Source of the DNA: UMGS1002 sp050946195
Lineage (GTDB): Bacteria; Bacillota; Clostridia; Oscillospirales; CAG-272
Length of the DNA: 12,368 nucleotides
NCBI GenBank assembly: GCA_050946195.1
Contig: JBMNUI010000051.1
Span: 1-12,368, forward strand
Direction of reading: 5' to 3'
Position numbers and translations under genes: made by a program. Below are positions 6,067 through 12,368 of this stretch, piece by piece (position 1 is the first letter of the stretch; each line of letters starts with the position of its first letter). The notes beneath the pieces are model-generated. The model did not search any database. It was not told the DNA's origin and was given only the letters and a program-made list of their open reading frames with translations.

Positions 6067-6103
6067 AAAAACCGTGGTGTAGGGAAGTCCCACACCACGG
6101 TTT
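6067..6103 (-). terminator. Intrinsic terminator of spoVT
   Basis: On the minus strand the stem AAACCGTGGTGT / ACACCACGGTTT (12 bp, arms 6092-6103 and 6069-6080) encloses an inner GGG/CCC pair. It ends in a run of five T (6071-6067). It begins 16 bases after the spoVT stop codon. The plus-strand reading lacks a comparable T-run, so it mainly serves spoVT. Confidence 0.75.
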
Positions 6104-6119
6104 ATACCGGCCGGTTTTT

Positions 6120-6677
6120 TCAGCTCTCAAGCTGCTTGCCGAGGAATCCTGCGGCGGTCTGAATGAGCTTTGACTCGACCTCGCTGCCGATAATGTCGCG
6201 CGGACGCTCACCGTTTACATCCGCGACCGAGGCCACGCAGCCGATAAGATCCCCTTCGCTCAAAATCGGCATGGCGCAGCTGATATAATAGTTGTCGCTG
6301 TCGGCAATGACCGGAAGTCTCTCGGCACCCTCGCGCCACATATAGAGCGCGCGGCTCTCGATAATGGCCTCCATTTCGTCCGACAGCTGTTTGTCGTTGA
6401 ACTCCTTTTTAGGAACACCCGCAGAAGCGATTACGGCATCCCTGTCACATATTACCACCGCAAGTGAGCAGGTTTTATGGAGGGTATCGGCATACTGGGC
6501 GGCAAAGGCGGCCAGCTCGCCTATAGGCGAGTACTTCTTGAATATTACCTCCCCTTCGCGGTCGGTATATATTTCAAGCGGATCGCCCTCACGTATTCTC
6601 ATTGTGCGGCGGATTTCCTTGGGGATGACTACACGTCCCAGATCATCAATGCGACGAACAATTCCTGTTGCTTTCAT
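6120..6677 (-). CDS. spoVT: Stage V sporulation protein T, AbrB-family transcription factor
   Basis: This 185-residue forespore regulator adjusts sigma-G-dependent genes late in sporulation. Residues 1-50 are the AbrB-type swapped-hairpin DNA-binding domain, nearly letter-perfect for the family (KATGIVRRIDDLGRVVIPKE, residues 2-21). Residues 55-183 form the GAF-like sensory domain, ending TAAGFLGKQLES. The length fits the roughly 178-residue Bacillus protein. The start is the Met opening that conserved motif. The only ribosome site, AAAGGA at 6692-6697, is 14 bases away, longer than usual, and two out-of-frame ATGs lie between. A weak sigma-G-like promoter is possible on the minus strand (GCATA at 6825-6829, AACACTA at 6801-6807, spacer 17). 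It has its own terminator and is convergent with the cotF-like gene. Confidence 0.95.
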   Translation of the reverse strand: MKATGIVRRIDDLGRVVIPKEIRRTMRIREGDPLEIYTDREGEVIFKKYSPIGELAAFAAQYADTLHKTCSLAVVICDRDAVIASAGVPKKEFNDKQLSDEMEAIIESRALYMWREGAERLPVIADSDNYYISCAMPILSEGDLIGCVASVADVNGERPRDIIGSEVESKLIQTAAGFLGKQLES

Positions 6678-7065
6678 ACATTTTTGACCATTCCTTTCTT
6701 GCATCTCGGGCTTTGCGGCACCACGGCCGGGCAGACTGCGGCGGTAAACCCGGCGTGAGGCTGTTGCCCATGTCTTTTAACGCGGTTCTGCTTGCTTTGT
6801 TAGTGTTTGTATATAACGGGGATTTATGCGCCCGGACAAAAAATTTAAGTGCCTTATCTGCCGCATTGTGTCAAAAAAAGTCGTTTTTCTGGCCATGCAC
6901 CGCAAAACACAGTCAAGCATTTCCCCAAAAAGCAGCAAGCGCCTGTTCTATTTCTAACATCAATATTATTTAACGGCACAGCCGGTCTTTATGCGCCGGG
7001 CCGGCATTTGTGATATACATGATGTGCCGGCCGCCGGAATTATGTTGAAATAAATTCTTTCGGTA
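6678..7065. other. Long divergent intergenic region, no gene supported
   Basis: The full gap between spoVT and the next gene is 476 bases (6678-7153). It holds the spoVT ribosome site and probable promoter area at the left, an AT-rich stretch with A-runs near 6838-6890, a hairpin at 6999-7032 and the operon promoter at 7066-7094. No open frame in it has a ribosome site and a protein-like composition, and I recognise no riboswitch or structured RNA. Its length leaves room for regulatory sites on both sides. Confidence 0.5.
6999..7032. other. Inverted repeat upstream of the isomerase/ABC operon promoter
   Basis: GGCCGGCA (6999-7006) and TGCCGGCC (7025-7032) form a perfect 8-bp inverted repeat with an 18-base spacer. 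It ends 33 bases before the -35 of the operon promoter. There is no T-run on either side, so it is not a usual terminator. An operator for a dimeric regulator is possible but unproven. Confidence 0.4.
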
Positions 7066-7094
7066 TTGACTTATAAAACAATTAGTTATACAAT
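7066..7094 (+). promoter_or_regulatory. Sigma-A promoter of the isomerase/ABC exporter operon
   Basis: TTGACT (7066-7071) and TACAAT (7089-7094) are exactly 17 bases apart, each one base from consensus, in AT-rich DNA. Initiation near 7101 gives a leader of about 53 bases before the first ATG at 7154. An AAGGAG at 7103-7108 near the transcript start has no start codon at a useful distance. Confidence 0.75.
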
Positions 7095-7153
7095 AAACCA
7101 ATAAGGAGCCGGAGCCCTGCGGCAATTAAATCCGCTTCTTTTTACGGAGAGTC

Positions 7154-8050
7154 ATGAAGCTGTCAAACACTATTTCCTACATCGAGCGGCGCTTCGGGAT
7201 TGAGAAGGCCGTTTTACTTATGAAAGATGCCGGCTTTACGGCAATGGACTACATGCTCAATCACCTCTGCAATGACGACAGCCCGCTTTCGGGTGAGAAG
7301 TACCGCGAGCACGCCGGGTACATCAGAAAATGCGCCGACGAGGCGGGCATCTGCTTCAACCAGACCCACGCCCCCTTTAAGTTCAAGGACTGGGACACCA
7401 ACTTTGACGAAGTCATCTTTCCGAAATTCATCCGCACGCTTGAGATAACCGCCATCCTCGGCGCCGAAATCGCGGTTGTTCATCCGCTTCACCACTTTGT
7501 GTTTGCGGGGCATGAGGAGGAAATATTCGAGCTCAATATGAATTACTACCGCCGCTTAATCCCGTATGCCCGGGAGTACGGGGTAAAAATCGCCATTGAG
7601 AATATGTGGCGGACCGACCCCTTGCGGCGGCACCCGGTAGACGACACCTGCTCGCGCGCCGAGGAGTTTGTCAGGTACATAGACACGCTTGACAGCGAGT
7701 ACATTGTCGCCTGCCTTGACCTGGGCCATGTCGGGCTGATTGTGGGCGCGGGTGAGGCCGAGGACATGATACGCGCGCTCGGGCATGACAGGCTGAAGGC
7801 GCTTCACGTCCACGACAACAACTACCGCGAAGACCAGCACCTCATTCCGGGCATGAGCAAAATGCACTGGGACAAAATCACACAGGCGCTCGGCGAGATT
7901 GACTATACCGGCGACCTTACCTTTGAGGCCGAAGCCTCATTTCTCGGGAATTACGACGACGAGTTTTTCCCTGTTGCGCTGCGCTTTATGGCTCAGGTCG
8001 GAGAGCACCTCATTGACCTTATCGAGCGCAGCCGCATCACTTCAAACTGA
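7154..8050 (+). CDS. Sugar phosphate isomerase/epimerase (xylose isomerase-like TIM barrel)
   Basis: The 298-residue protein belongs to the AP endonuclease 2 / IolE-like TIM-barrel family, whose members isomerise, epimerise or dehydrate sugars and inositols with a divalent metal. Likely metal ligands at strand ends are all present: Glu149 (IAIENMW), Asp189 with His192 (CLDLGH), His218/His220 (LKALHVHDNN) and Glu258 (LTFEAE). VVHPLHH (108-114) is also typical. There is no signal peptide, so it should be cytosolic. The start has GGAG upstream at 7147-7150, close to the ATG. It is the first gene of an operon: the exporter gene follows after 18 bases. The exact substrate cannot be read from the sequence. 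DNA repair endonuclease IV is less likely, because the motif spacing is that of the sugar enzymes. Confidence 0.88.
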   Translation: MKLSNTISYIERRFGIEKAVLLMKDAGFTAMDYMLNHLCNDDSPLSGEKYREHAGYIRKCADEAGICFNQTHAPFKFKDWDTNFDEVIFPKFIRTLEITAILGAEIAVVHPLHHFVFAGHEEEIFELNMNYYRRLIPYAREYGVKIAIENMWRTDPLRRHPVDDTCSRAEEFVRYIDTLDSEYIVACLDLGHVGLIVGAGEAEDMIRALGHDRLKALHVHDNNYREDQHLIPGMSKMHWDKITQALGEIDYTGDLTFEAEASFLGNYDDEFFPVALRFMAQVGEHLIDLIERSRITSN

Positions 8051-8068
8051 AAAGGAACTGTCAGATAT

Positions 8069-9814
8069 ATGCTGAAGCGTTTTGCGGGAAGCATCCGGGA
8101 ATTTAGGACTGTTACCCTGCTCACCCCACTTATTATTTCCGGCGAGGCGATTATTGACTGCCTGATTCCGTACACCATGGCAGAGATGATAAACCAGATT
8201 AAGGCAGGCTGCGAATTTGAGGTTCTGCTGAAATACGGCGGAATACTGCTCGCCATGGCGCTCGTCTCGCTTTTCTTCGGGGCCGCCGCCGGATTTACCG
8301 CGGCCCGGGCCTCCGCGGGGTTTGCCCGGAACCTGCGGCGCGACATTTACTACAGCGTGCAGGCATTTACATTTGAGAATATTGACAAATTCTCGGCCTC
8401 GTCGCTGGTCACCCGCATGACCACCGACGTGAGCAATGTCCAGATGGCTTTCATGATGATAATCAGGATTGCAGTCCGCGCGCCGCTGATGTTTATTTTC
8501 TCAATCATCATGGCCTATGTAATGGGCGGGGCGCTGGCTACTATGTTTGTTGTGGTCGTCCCTCTGCTCGGCTTCGGACTTTTTTTGATATCCAGGTTTG
8601 CCATGCCGGCCTTCAGGCGGGTTTTCGGCAAATACGACGCCTTAAATGAATCTATTGCCGAGAACGTCAGGGCGGCGCGCACCGTCAAGGGCTTTGTGCG
8701 GGAGGAATACGAAAAGCAGAAATTTGCCGCGGTTGCCGAAGGCATACGGCGGGACTTCACCCGCGCCGAGCGGATTGTGGCGCTTTCAAGCCCGCTCATG
8801 CAGATTTGTTTTTATTTCAACATGGTATTTGTCCTTCTGGTCGGCTCAAGGCTGGTTATTACCAGTAGGGGACAGTATATTGATGTCGGACAGCTCTCGG
8901 CCATGCTCACCTACGGCGCCCAGATTCTCTTTTCGCTCATGTCGCTGGCGACGATATATGTGATGATTACCATATCAGCAGCCTCGGCACGTCGGATTGC
9001 CGAGGTGCTCGACGAGGAGCCGGCGATGAAGAACCCCGAGGACCCGATAACCGTAGTGCCTGACGGCTCGATTGAGTTTGACGGGGTGATCTTTAAGTAC
9101 TCAGAGCGCGCCGAGCGGCCTACCCTCTCGGACATAAACCACAAAATCAAATCCGGCGAGACGATAGGCATCCTCGGAGGCACCGGCTCGGGCAAATCAA
9201 CGCTGGTGCAGCTAATCCCGCGCCTCTACGACGTCACCGAGGGCAGCGTTATGGTCGGGGGAATTGACGTGCGCCGGTACGACATTACCGCACTGCGCGA
9301 GCAGGTTTCGATGGTGCTTCAGAAAAACCTGCTCTTCTCGGGGACAATCAAGGATAATCTGCGCTGGGGCAACGAAAATGCCACCGACGAGGAGCTTCAC
9401 GAGGCCTGCAGGCTTGCCATGGCAGACGGTTTTGTGAGCTCCTTCCCGCAGGGGTATGATACTGTAATCGAGCAGGGCGGGACCAACGTCTCGGGCGGGC
9501 AGCGGCAGCGGCTCTGCATTGCGCGGGCGCTGCTCAAACGCCCCAAAATCCTGATTCTCGACGACTCGACAAGTGCCGTCGACACGAGAACCGACGCGCA
9601 GATACGCAAAAACCTCAGGGACTTTATGCCCGAGACCACAAAAATAATTATTGCCCAGCGGGTGGCGTCGGTCATGGACGCCGATCGGATAATAGTCATG
9701 GACGGCGGCAGGATTGTAGCCTGCGGCACGCATGACGAGCTGCTCAAATCAAGCGAAATCTACCGCGAAATCTACTCGCAGCAGATAAAGGGAGGTGAGG
9801 ACCATGCCGGCTGA
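8069..9814 (+). CDS. ABC exporter half-transporter, degenerate-site subunit
   Basis: The 581-residue protein has an ABC exporter membrane domain (about residues 10-310, six spans) fused to an ATPase domain. Visible motifs are Walker A GGTGSGKST (370-378), Q-loop Gln418, signature VSGGQ (474-478), Walker B ILILDD (494-499) and D-loop SAVD. Two catalytic positions are altered: the Walker B glutamate is Asp499 and the H-loop histidine is Gln530. This is the pattern of the first subunit of heterodimeric exporters such as TM287/288 or LmrCD. AAAGGA stands 12 bases before the start, right after the stop of the upstream gene. The gene ends 11 bases inside the next, so the two subunits are translationally coupled. 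The substrate is unknown; multidrug or lipid-like molecules are usual for the family. Confidence 0.93.
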   Translation: MLKRFAGSIREFRTVTLLTPLIISGEAIIDCLIPYTMAEMINQIKAGCEFEVLLKYGGILLAMALVSLFFGAAAGFTAARASAGFARNLRRDIYYSVQAFTFENIDKFSASSLVTRMTTDVSNVQMAFMMIIRIAVRAPLMFIFSIIMAYVMGGALATMFVVVVPLLGFGLFLISRFAMPAFRRVFGKYDALNESIAENVRAARTVKGFVREEYEKQKFAAVAEGIRRDFTRAERIVALSSPLMQICFYFNMVFVLLVGSRLVITSRGQYIDVGQLSAMLTYGAQILFSLMSLATIYVMITISAASARRIAEVLDEEPAMKNPEDPITVVPDGSIEFDGVIFKYSERAERPTLSDINHKIKSGETIGILGGTGSGKSTLVQLIPRLYDVTEGSVMVGGIDVRRYDITALREQVSMVLQKNLLFSGTIKDNLRWGNENATDEELHEACRLAMADGFVSSFPQGYDTVIEQGGTNVSGGQRQRLCIARALLKRPKILILDDSTSAVDTRTDAQIRKNLRDFMPETTKIIIAQRVASVMDADRIIVMDGGRIVACGTHDELLKSSEIYREIYSQQIKGGEDHAG

Positions 9815-11732
9815 GGCAAAGGCTCTGCCGAACACAAGTCCCCGCTCAAGGCCGAAGGCTAAAAAGGGCGCCTTCCTGAGGCTTATCAAGACGCTGTTTA
9901 AATTTTATCCGGTCCTGCTCCCGGTGACAATTGTCTGCATTCTTTTTTCTTCGACGGTCTCGGCCATTCCTTCGATTTTTGTGCAGAAGATAATCCAGAT
10001 AATAGAGCAGAACTCTGCCTCGGGTGACTGGGAGACCGCATTCTCGCATATACTCCCGCAGGTATTGGTTCTTGCTTCGTTTTATTTGCTCTCGCTGCTC
10101 TCAATGCTGCTCTTCACTCAGCTTATGGCCTACATCACGCAGGGTTTTCTCTTCAAGCTCCGCCGCGCAATTTTTGACGGTATGCAGAAGCTGCCTGTCC
10201 GGTATTTCGACACGCACAAGCACGGCGACATCATGAGCCATTATACAAACGACATCGACACGCTGCGTCAGCTTGTCTCGCAGTCGCTCCCGCAACTCCT
10301 CAAGTCGGGGATGATAGTCTCGGTGTTGCTTGGCATCATGATGTACTACTGCGGCTGGCTGACCCTGCTTTTGCTGCTCGGCGTTGTCGCAATGGTCATG
10401 GTGTCAAAAAAGGTGGGCGGCGGCTCGGCCCGCTACTTTGTGCGGCAGCAGGCGGCGCTCGGCCGGACCGAGGGCTACATTCAGGAGATGATGAACGGCC
10501 AGCGCGTGGTCAAGGTTTTCTGCCATGAAGAGGAGAGCAAAAAGGGCTTTGATGAGGTCAACGAAGCCCTATACCTCGACAGCCGCCGGGCACACGCATA
10601 CGCAAACATGCTGGGGCCGATTATCTTCAATATCGGAAATGTGCTCTATGTGCTTGTTGCCCTTGTGGGCGGCCTGCTCATGCTGGCGGATGTGCCTAAC
10701 TTCAGCTTCTCGGGCATGCCTATAGGCATCAGCATCATCGTGCCCTTCCTCAATATGACAAAGCAGTTTACCGGAAATATAAACACCCTCTCGCAGCAGT
10801 TGAACTCAATAATTATGGGTCTGGCAGGGTCCGACCGGGTATTTACCCTCATGGACGAGGCACCCGAGGTCGATGACGGGGCGGTCACTCTGGTCAATGC
10901 AAAAATCGACCGCGACGGTAATATAACCGAGTCTCCGACCCGTACCGGGTTTTGGGCATGGAAGTGCCCGCAGGAGGACGGCAGCGTAAAATATGTAAAG
11001 CTTGAGGGGAACGTCGAGCTTGTGAATGTGGATTTTGCCTACGAGCCCGGCAAGCCGGTGCTGCACGGGGTGTCGGTTTACGCCCGGCCCGGCCAGAAAG
11101 TGGCCTTTGTAGGCGCGACCGGTGCCGGCAAGACCACGATAACCAATCTGCTCAACCGTTTCTACGAGGCCGACGGTCAGATAACATACGACGGCATAGA
11201 CATCAAAAAGATAAAAAAGGCCGACCTGCGGCGCTCGCTCGGCATAGTCCTGCAGGATACCGACCTTTTCTCGGGCACCGTTATGGAAAATATCCGCTAC
11301 GGGCGGCTTGACGCCAGCGACGACGAATGCCGCGCCGCGGCAGCCCTCGTGGGCGCCGACGACTTCATAACCCGCCTGCCCGACGGGTACGACACCGTGC
11401 TGACAAACAACGGCGCGAATCTCTCACAGGGGCAGCGGCAGCTTATTGCAATCGCCCGCGCCGCGGTGGCCGACCCGCCGGTCATGATCCTCGACGAGGC
11501 GACCTCCTCAATCGACACCCGCACCGAGGCGGCGGTCCAGCGCGGAATGGATAAGCTCATGGAAGGGCGGACGGTCTTTGTAATCGCCCACCGGCTTTCA
11601 ACCGTCATGAACTCCGACGTGATTATGGTCCTTGAGAACGGGCGCATAATCGAGCGCGGAAGCCACGAAAAGCTGATTGCCGAAAAAGGTACCTACTACC
11701 AGCTCTACACCGGGGCATTTGAACTTGAGTGA
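9804..11732 (+). CDS. ABC exporter half-transporter, consensus-site partner subunit
   Basis: This 642-residue partner of the preceding gene has a six-span membrane domain (about 35-330) and then an ATPase domain. Motifs are Walker A GATGAGKTT (437-445), Q-loop Gln484, Walker B MILDE with catalytic Glu565, and H-loop His596. The signature reads LSQGQ (540-544), with Gln for Gly. This subunit therefore brings the working catalytic residues, while its defective signature faces the partner's defective Walker B. An insert of about 45 residues (357-400, including a WAWKCPQEDG stretch) precedes the ATPase domain. The N terminus has a basic 20-residue leader. The start is ATG 9804 with GGGAGG 8 bases upstream; a GTG at 9795 overlaps that ribosome site and was rejected. 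The reading frame overlaps the previous gene by 11 bases. A strong terminator follows. Confidence 0.94.
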   Translation: MPAEAKALPNTSPRSRPKAKKGAFLRLIKTLFKFYPVLLPVTIVCILFSSTVSAIPSIFVQKIIQIIEQNSASGDWETAFSHILPQVLVLASFYLLSLLSMLLFTQLMAYITQGFLFKLRRAIFDGMQKLPVRYFDTHKHGDIMSHYTNDIDTLRQLVSQSLPQLLKSGMIVSVLLGIMMYYCGWLTLLLLLGVVAMVMVSKKVGGGSARYFVRQQAALGRTEGYIQEMMNGQRVVKVFCHEEESKKGFDEVNEALYLDSRRAHAYANMLGPIIFNIGNVLYVLVALVGGLLMLADVPNFSFSGMPIGISIIVPFLNMTKQFTGNINTLSQQLNSIIMGLAGSDRVFTLMDEAPEVDDGAVTLVNAKIDRDGNITESPTRTGFWAWKCPQEDGSVKYVKLEGNVELVNVDFAYEPGKPVLHGVSVYARPGQKVAFVGATGAGKTTITNLLNRFYEADGQITYDGIDIKKIKKADLRRSLGIVLQDTDLFSGTVMENIRYGRLDASDDECRAAAALVGADDFITRLPDGYDTVLTNNGANLSQGQRQLIAIARAAVADPPVMILDEATSSIDTRTEAAVQRGMDKLMEGRTVFVIAHRLSTVMNSDVIMVLENGRIIERGSHEKLIAEKGTYYQLYTGAFELE

Positions 11733-11740
11733 ATATAACC

Positions 11741-11780
11741 AAAAGGCTCGGGCCGGACAACTGTCCGGCCCGAGTCTTTT
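11741..11780 (+). terminator. Intrinsic terminator of the isomerase/ABC operon
   Basis: CTCGGGCCGGACA (11747-11759) pairs perfectly with its complement (11762-11774) around a 2-base centre. AAAAG before and CTTTT after extend the stem through one G-T pair. It starts 8 bases past the stop codon and has the A-run/T-run arrangement that works in both directions. Confidence 0.9.
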
Positions 11781-11847
11781 GCGGGGGCTGTCTGTGGTAA
11801 TGGTTAGGATGTAAGACCTGCACTAAAGGGTTTGAGAAGGCCAGGGT

Positions 11848-11936
11848 GTGGGGCAGAGCCCCACGTGTTAGAAGTTTTTGGGGTTCTTAGACCCTTTTTT
11901 CAAAAAGGGTCTAAGCGGGGCGTGGGGCGGAGCCCC
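11848..11936. repeat. Composite hairpin repeat, copy C (ABC operon/mgtE junction)
   Basis: The parts in order are: a 7-bp hairpin at 11848-11864 (GTGGGGC-AGA-GCCCCAC); spacer ACGTGTTAGAAGTTTTTGG; a 14-bp hairpin at 11886-11915 (left arm CTTAGACCCTTTTT, 2-base centre); CGGGGCGT; then a 5-bp hairpin at 11924-11936 (GGGGC-GGA-GCCCC). The last hairpin touches the mgtE stop codon with no gap. Unlike copies A and B, it has no dedicated T-run hairpin on the mgtE side, so this element may itself form the mgtE 3' end. Confidence 0.75.
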
Positions 11937-12368
11937 TTATATACCAAGCATCGCCGAAGCAATTCCGAAATAAATAAGCAGCGCCAGTGCATCGACAATT
12001 GTGGTAATCAGCGGGCTGGCCATCACCGCAGGATCAAGTCCGACAAGCTTCGCCGAAAGCGGCAGCACCGCCCCGACCAGCTTCGAGGTGATGACCACCA
12101 GAAGAATTGTCAGCGACACAATCAGGGCCATGTTGACCGGCACTCTGTCAACCAGCAGCGTTTTTATAAAGGCGGCGGCCGAGAGCACCAGGCCGCAGAG
12201 CAGCGACACCCGGATTTCCTTCCAGACCACCGGGAGGAGATTCTTAAATTCGACCTCTCCGAGCGATATGCTGCGGATGATTGTCACCGAAGCCTGCGAG
12301 CCGGCGTTTCCGCCGGTATTCATGAGCATCGGGATAAAGGCGGTGAGAATGACATATAGCCCGAGTGC
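11937..12368 (-). CDS. mgtE: Magnesium transporter MgtE, C-terminal part
   Basis: This is the last 143 residues of a gene whose start lies beyond the right edge. It covers the C-terminal part of the MgtE membrane domain, the Mg2+-conducting pore of the inner membrane. The family signature P-M-L-M-N-T-G-G-N-A-G-S-Q is present about 12 residues into the fragment. Several hydrophobic spans follow, and the end PLITTIVDALALLIYF carries the in-membrane Asp expected in the final helix. The N-terminal regulatory and CBS domains are not in view. The frame continues open to the window edge. The gene is convergent with the ABC operon, and its stop codon abuts repeat copy C. Confidence 0.93.
   Translation of the reverse strand, partial: ALGLYVILTAFIPMLMNTGGNAGSQASVTIIRSISLGEVEFKNLLPVVWKEIRVSLLCGLVLSAAAFIKTLLVDRVPVNMALIVSLTILLVVITSKLVGAVLPLSAKLVGLDPAVMASPLITTIVDALALLIYFGIASAMLGI

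Noticed and set aside
4253..6103. CRISPR array reading of the recurrent hairpins
   Set aside because: Units are not regularly spaced or identical, there are no spacers of constant length, and no cas gene is near.
6668..6973. 101-codon plus-strand frame in the gap upstream of the isomerase gene
   Set aside because: It begins inside spoVT leader sequence, has no suitable ribosome site or promoter, and its product looks random.
6678..7153. Riboswitch or structured RNA in the long gap
   Set aside because: I could not match any known aptamer core; only a simple inverted repeat (6999-7032) is visible.
11832..12359. 175-codon plus-strand frame over repeat copy C and mgtE
   Set aside because: It is built from the repeat and the antisense of MgtE, and is not protein-like.

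Overview
The window looks like chromosome from a spore-forming anaerobic member of the Clostridia, possibly Oscillospirales. The evidence is three sporulation genes (spoVAC, a CotF-type coat protein, spoVT), strong AGGAG-type ribosome sites, near-consensus sigma-A promoters, moderately high GC in the genes and AT-rich promoters. The lineage is an inference from gene content and style, not from a marker gene. I see no rRNA, tRNA, CRISPR array, transposase or phage gene.

Layout from left to right. Positions 1-222 hold no gene I can support, only two long hairpins. GTP-type PEP carboxykinase (pckG, minus) follows, then a secreted CapA-family protein (minus). A short divergent gap leads to spoVAC (plus). 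That gene converges on a small transaldolase-family protein with fructose-6-phosphate aldolase-like residues (minus). The aldolase gene diverges from a CotF-like ferritin-fold coat protein (plus), which converges on spoVT (minus). After a 476-base divergent gap comes a plus-strand operon: a sugar phosphate isomerase/epimerase-type TIM barrel and the two halves of a heterodimeric ABC exporter. This operon converges on the 3' end of mgtE (minus), which runs off the right edge.

The most notable structure is intergenic. All three convergent gene junctions in the window (about 4253-4359, 5935-6103, 11848-11936) carry related copies of a composite hairpin element. Each copy has a short GC hairpin of the form GGGGC-(3 nt)-GCCCC and a long near-perfect hairpin centred on a T-run/A-run. 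The arms of the long hairpin differ between copies but stay complementary. No divergent or same-direction junction has a copy. This suggests a bidirectional 3'-end or termination module, or a mobile hairpin repeat tolerated there.

Functionally, pckG and the aldolase belong to central carbon metabolism. spoVAC, cotF-like and spoVT belong to late sporulation (dipicolinate channel, coat, forespore regulation). The last operon couples a probable sugar enzyme to an exporter of unknown substrate. The two NBDs have complementary defects that would give one degenerate and one consensus ATP site.
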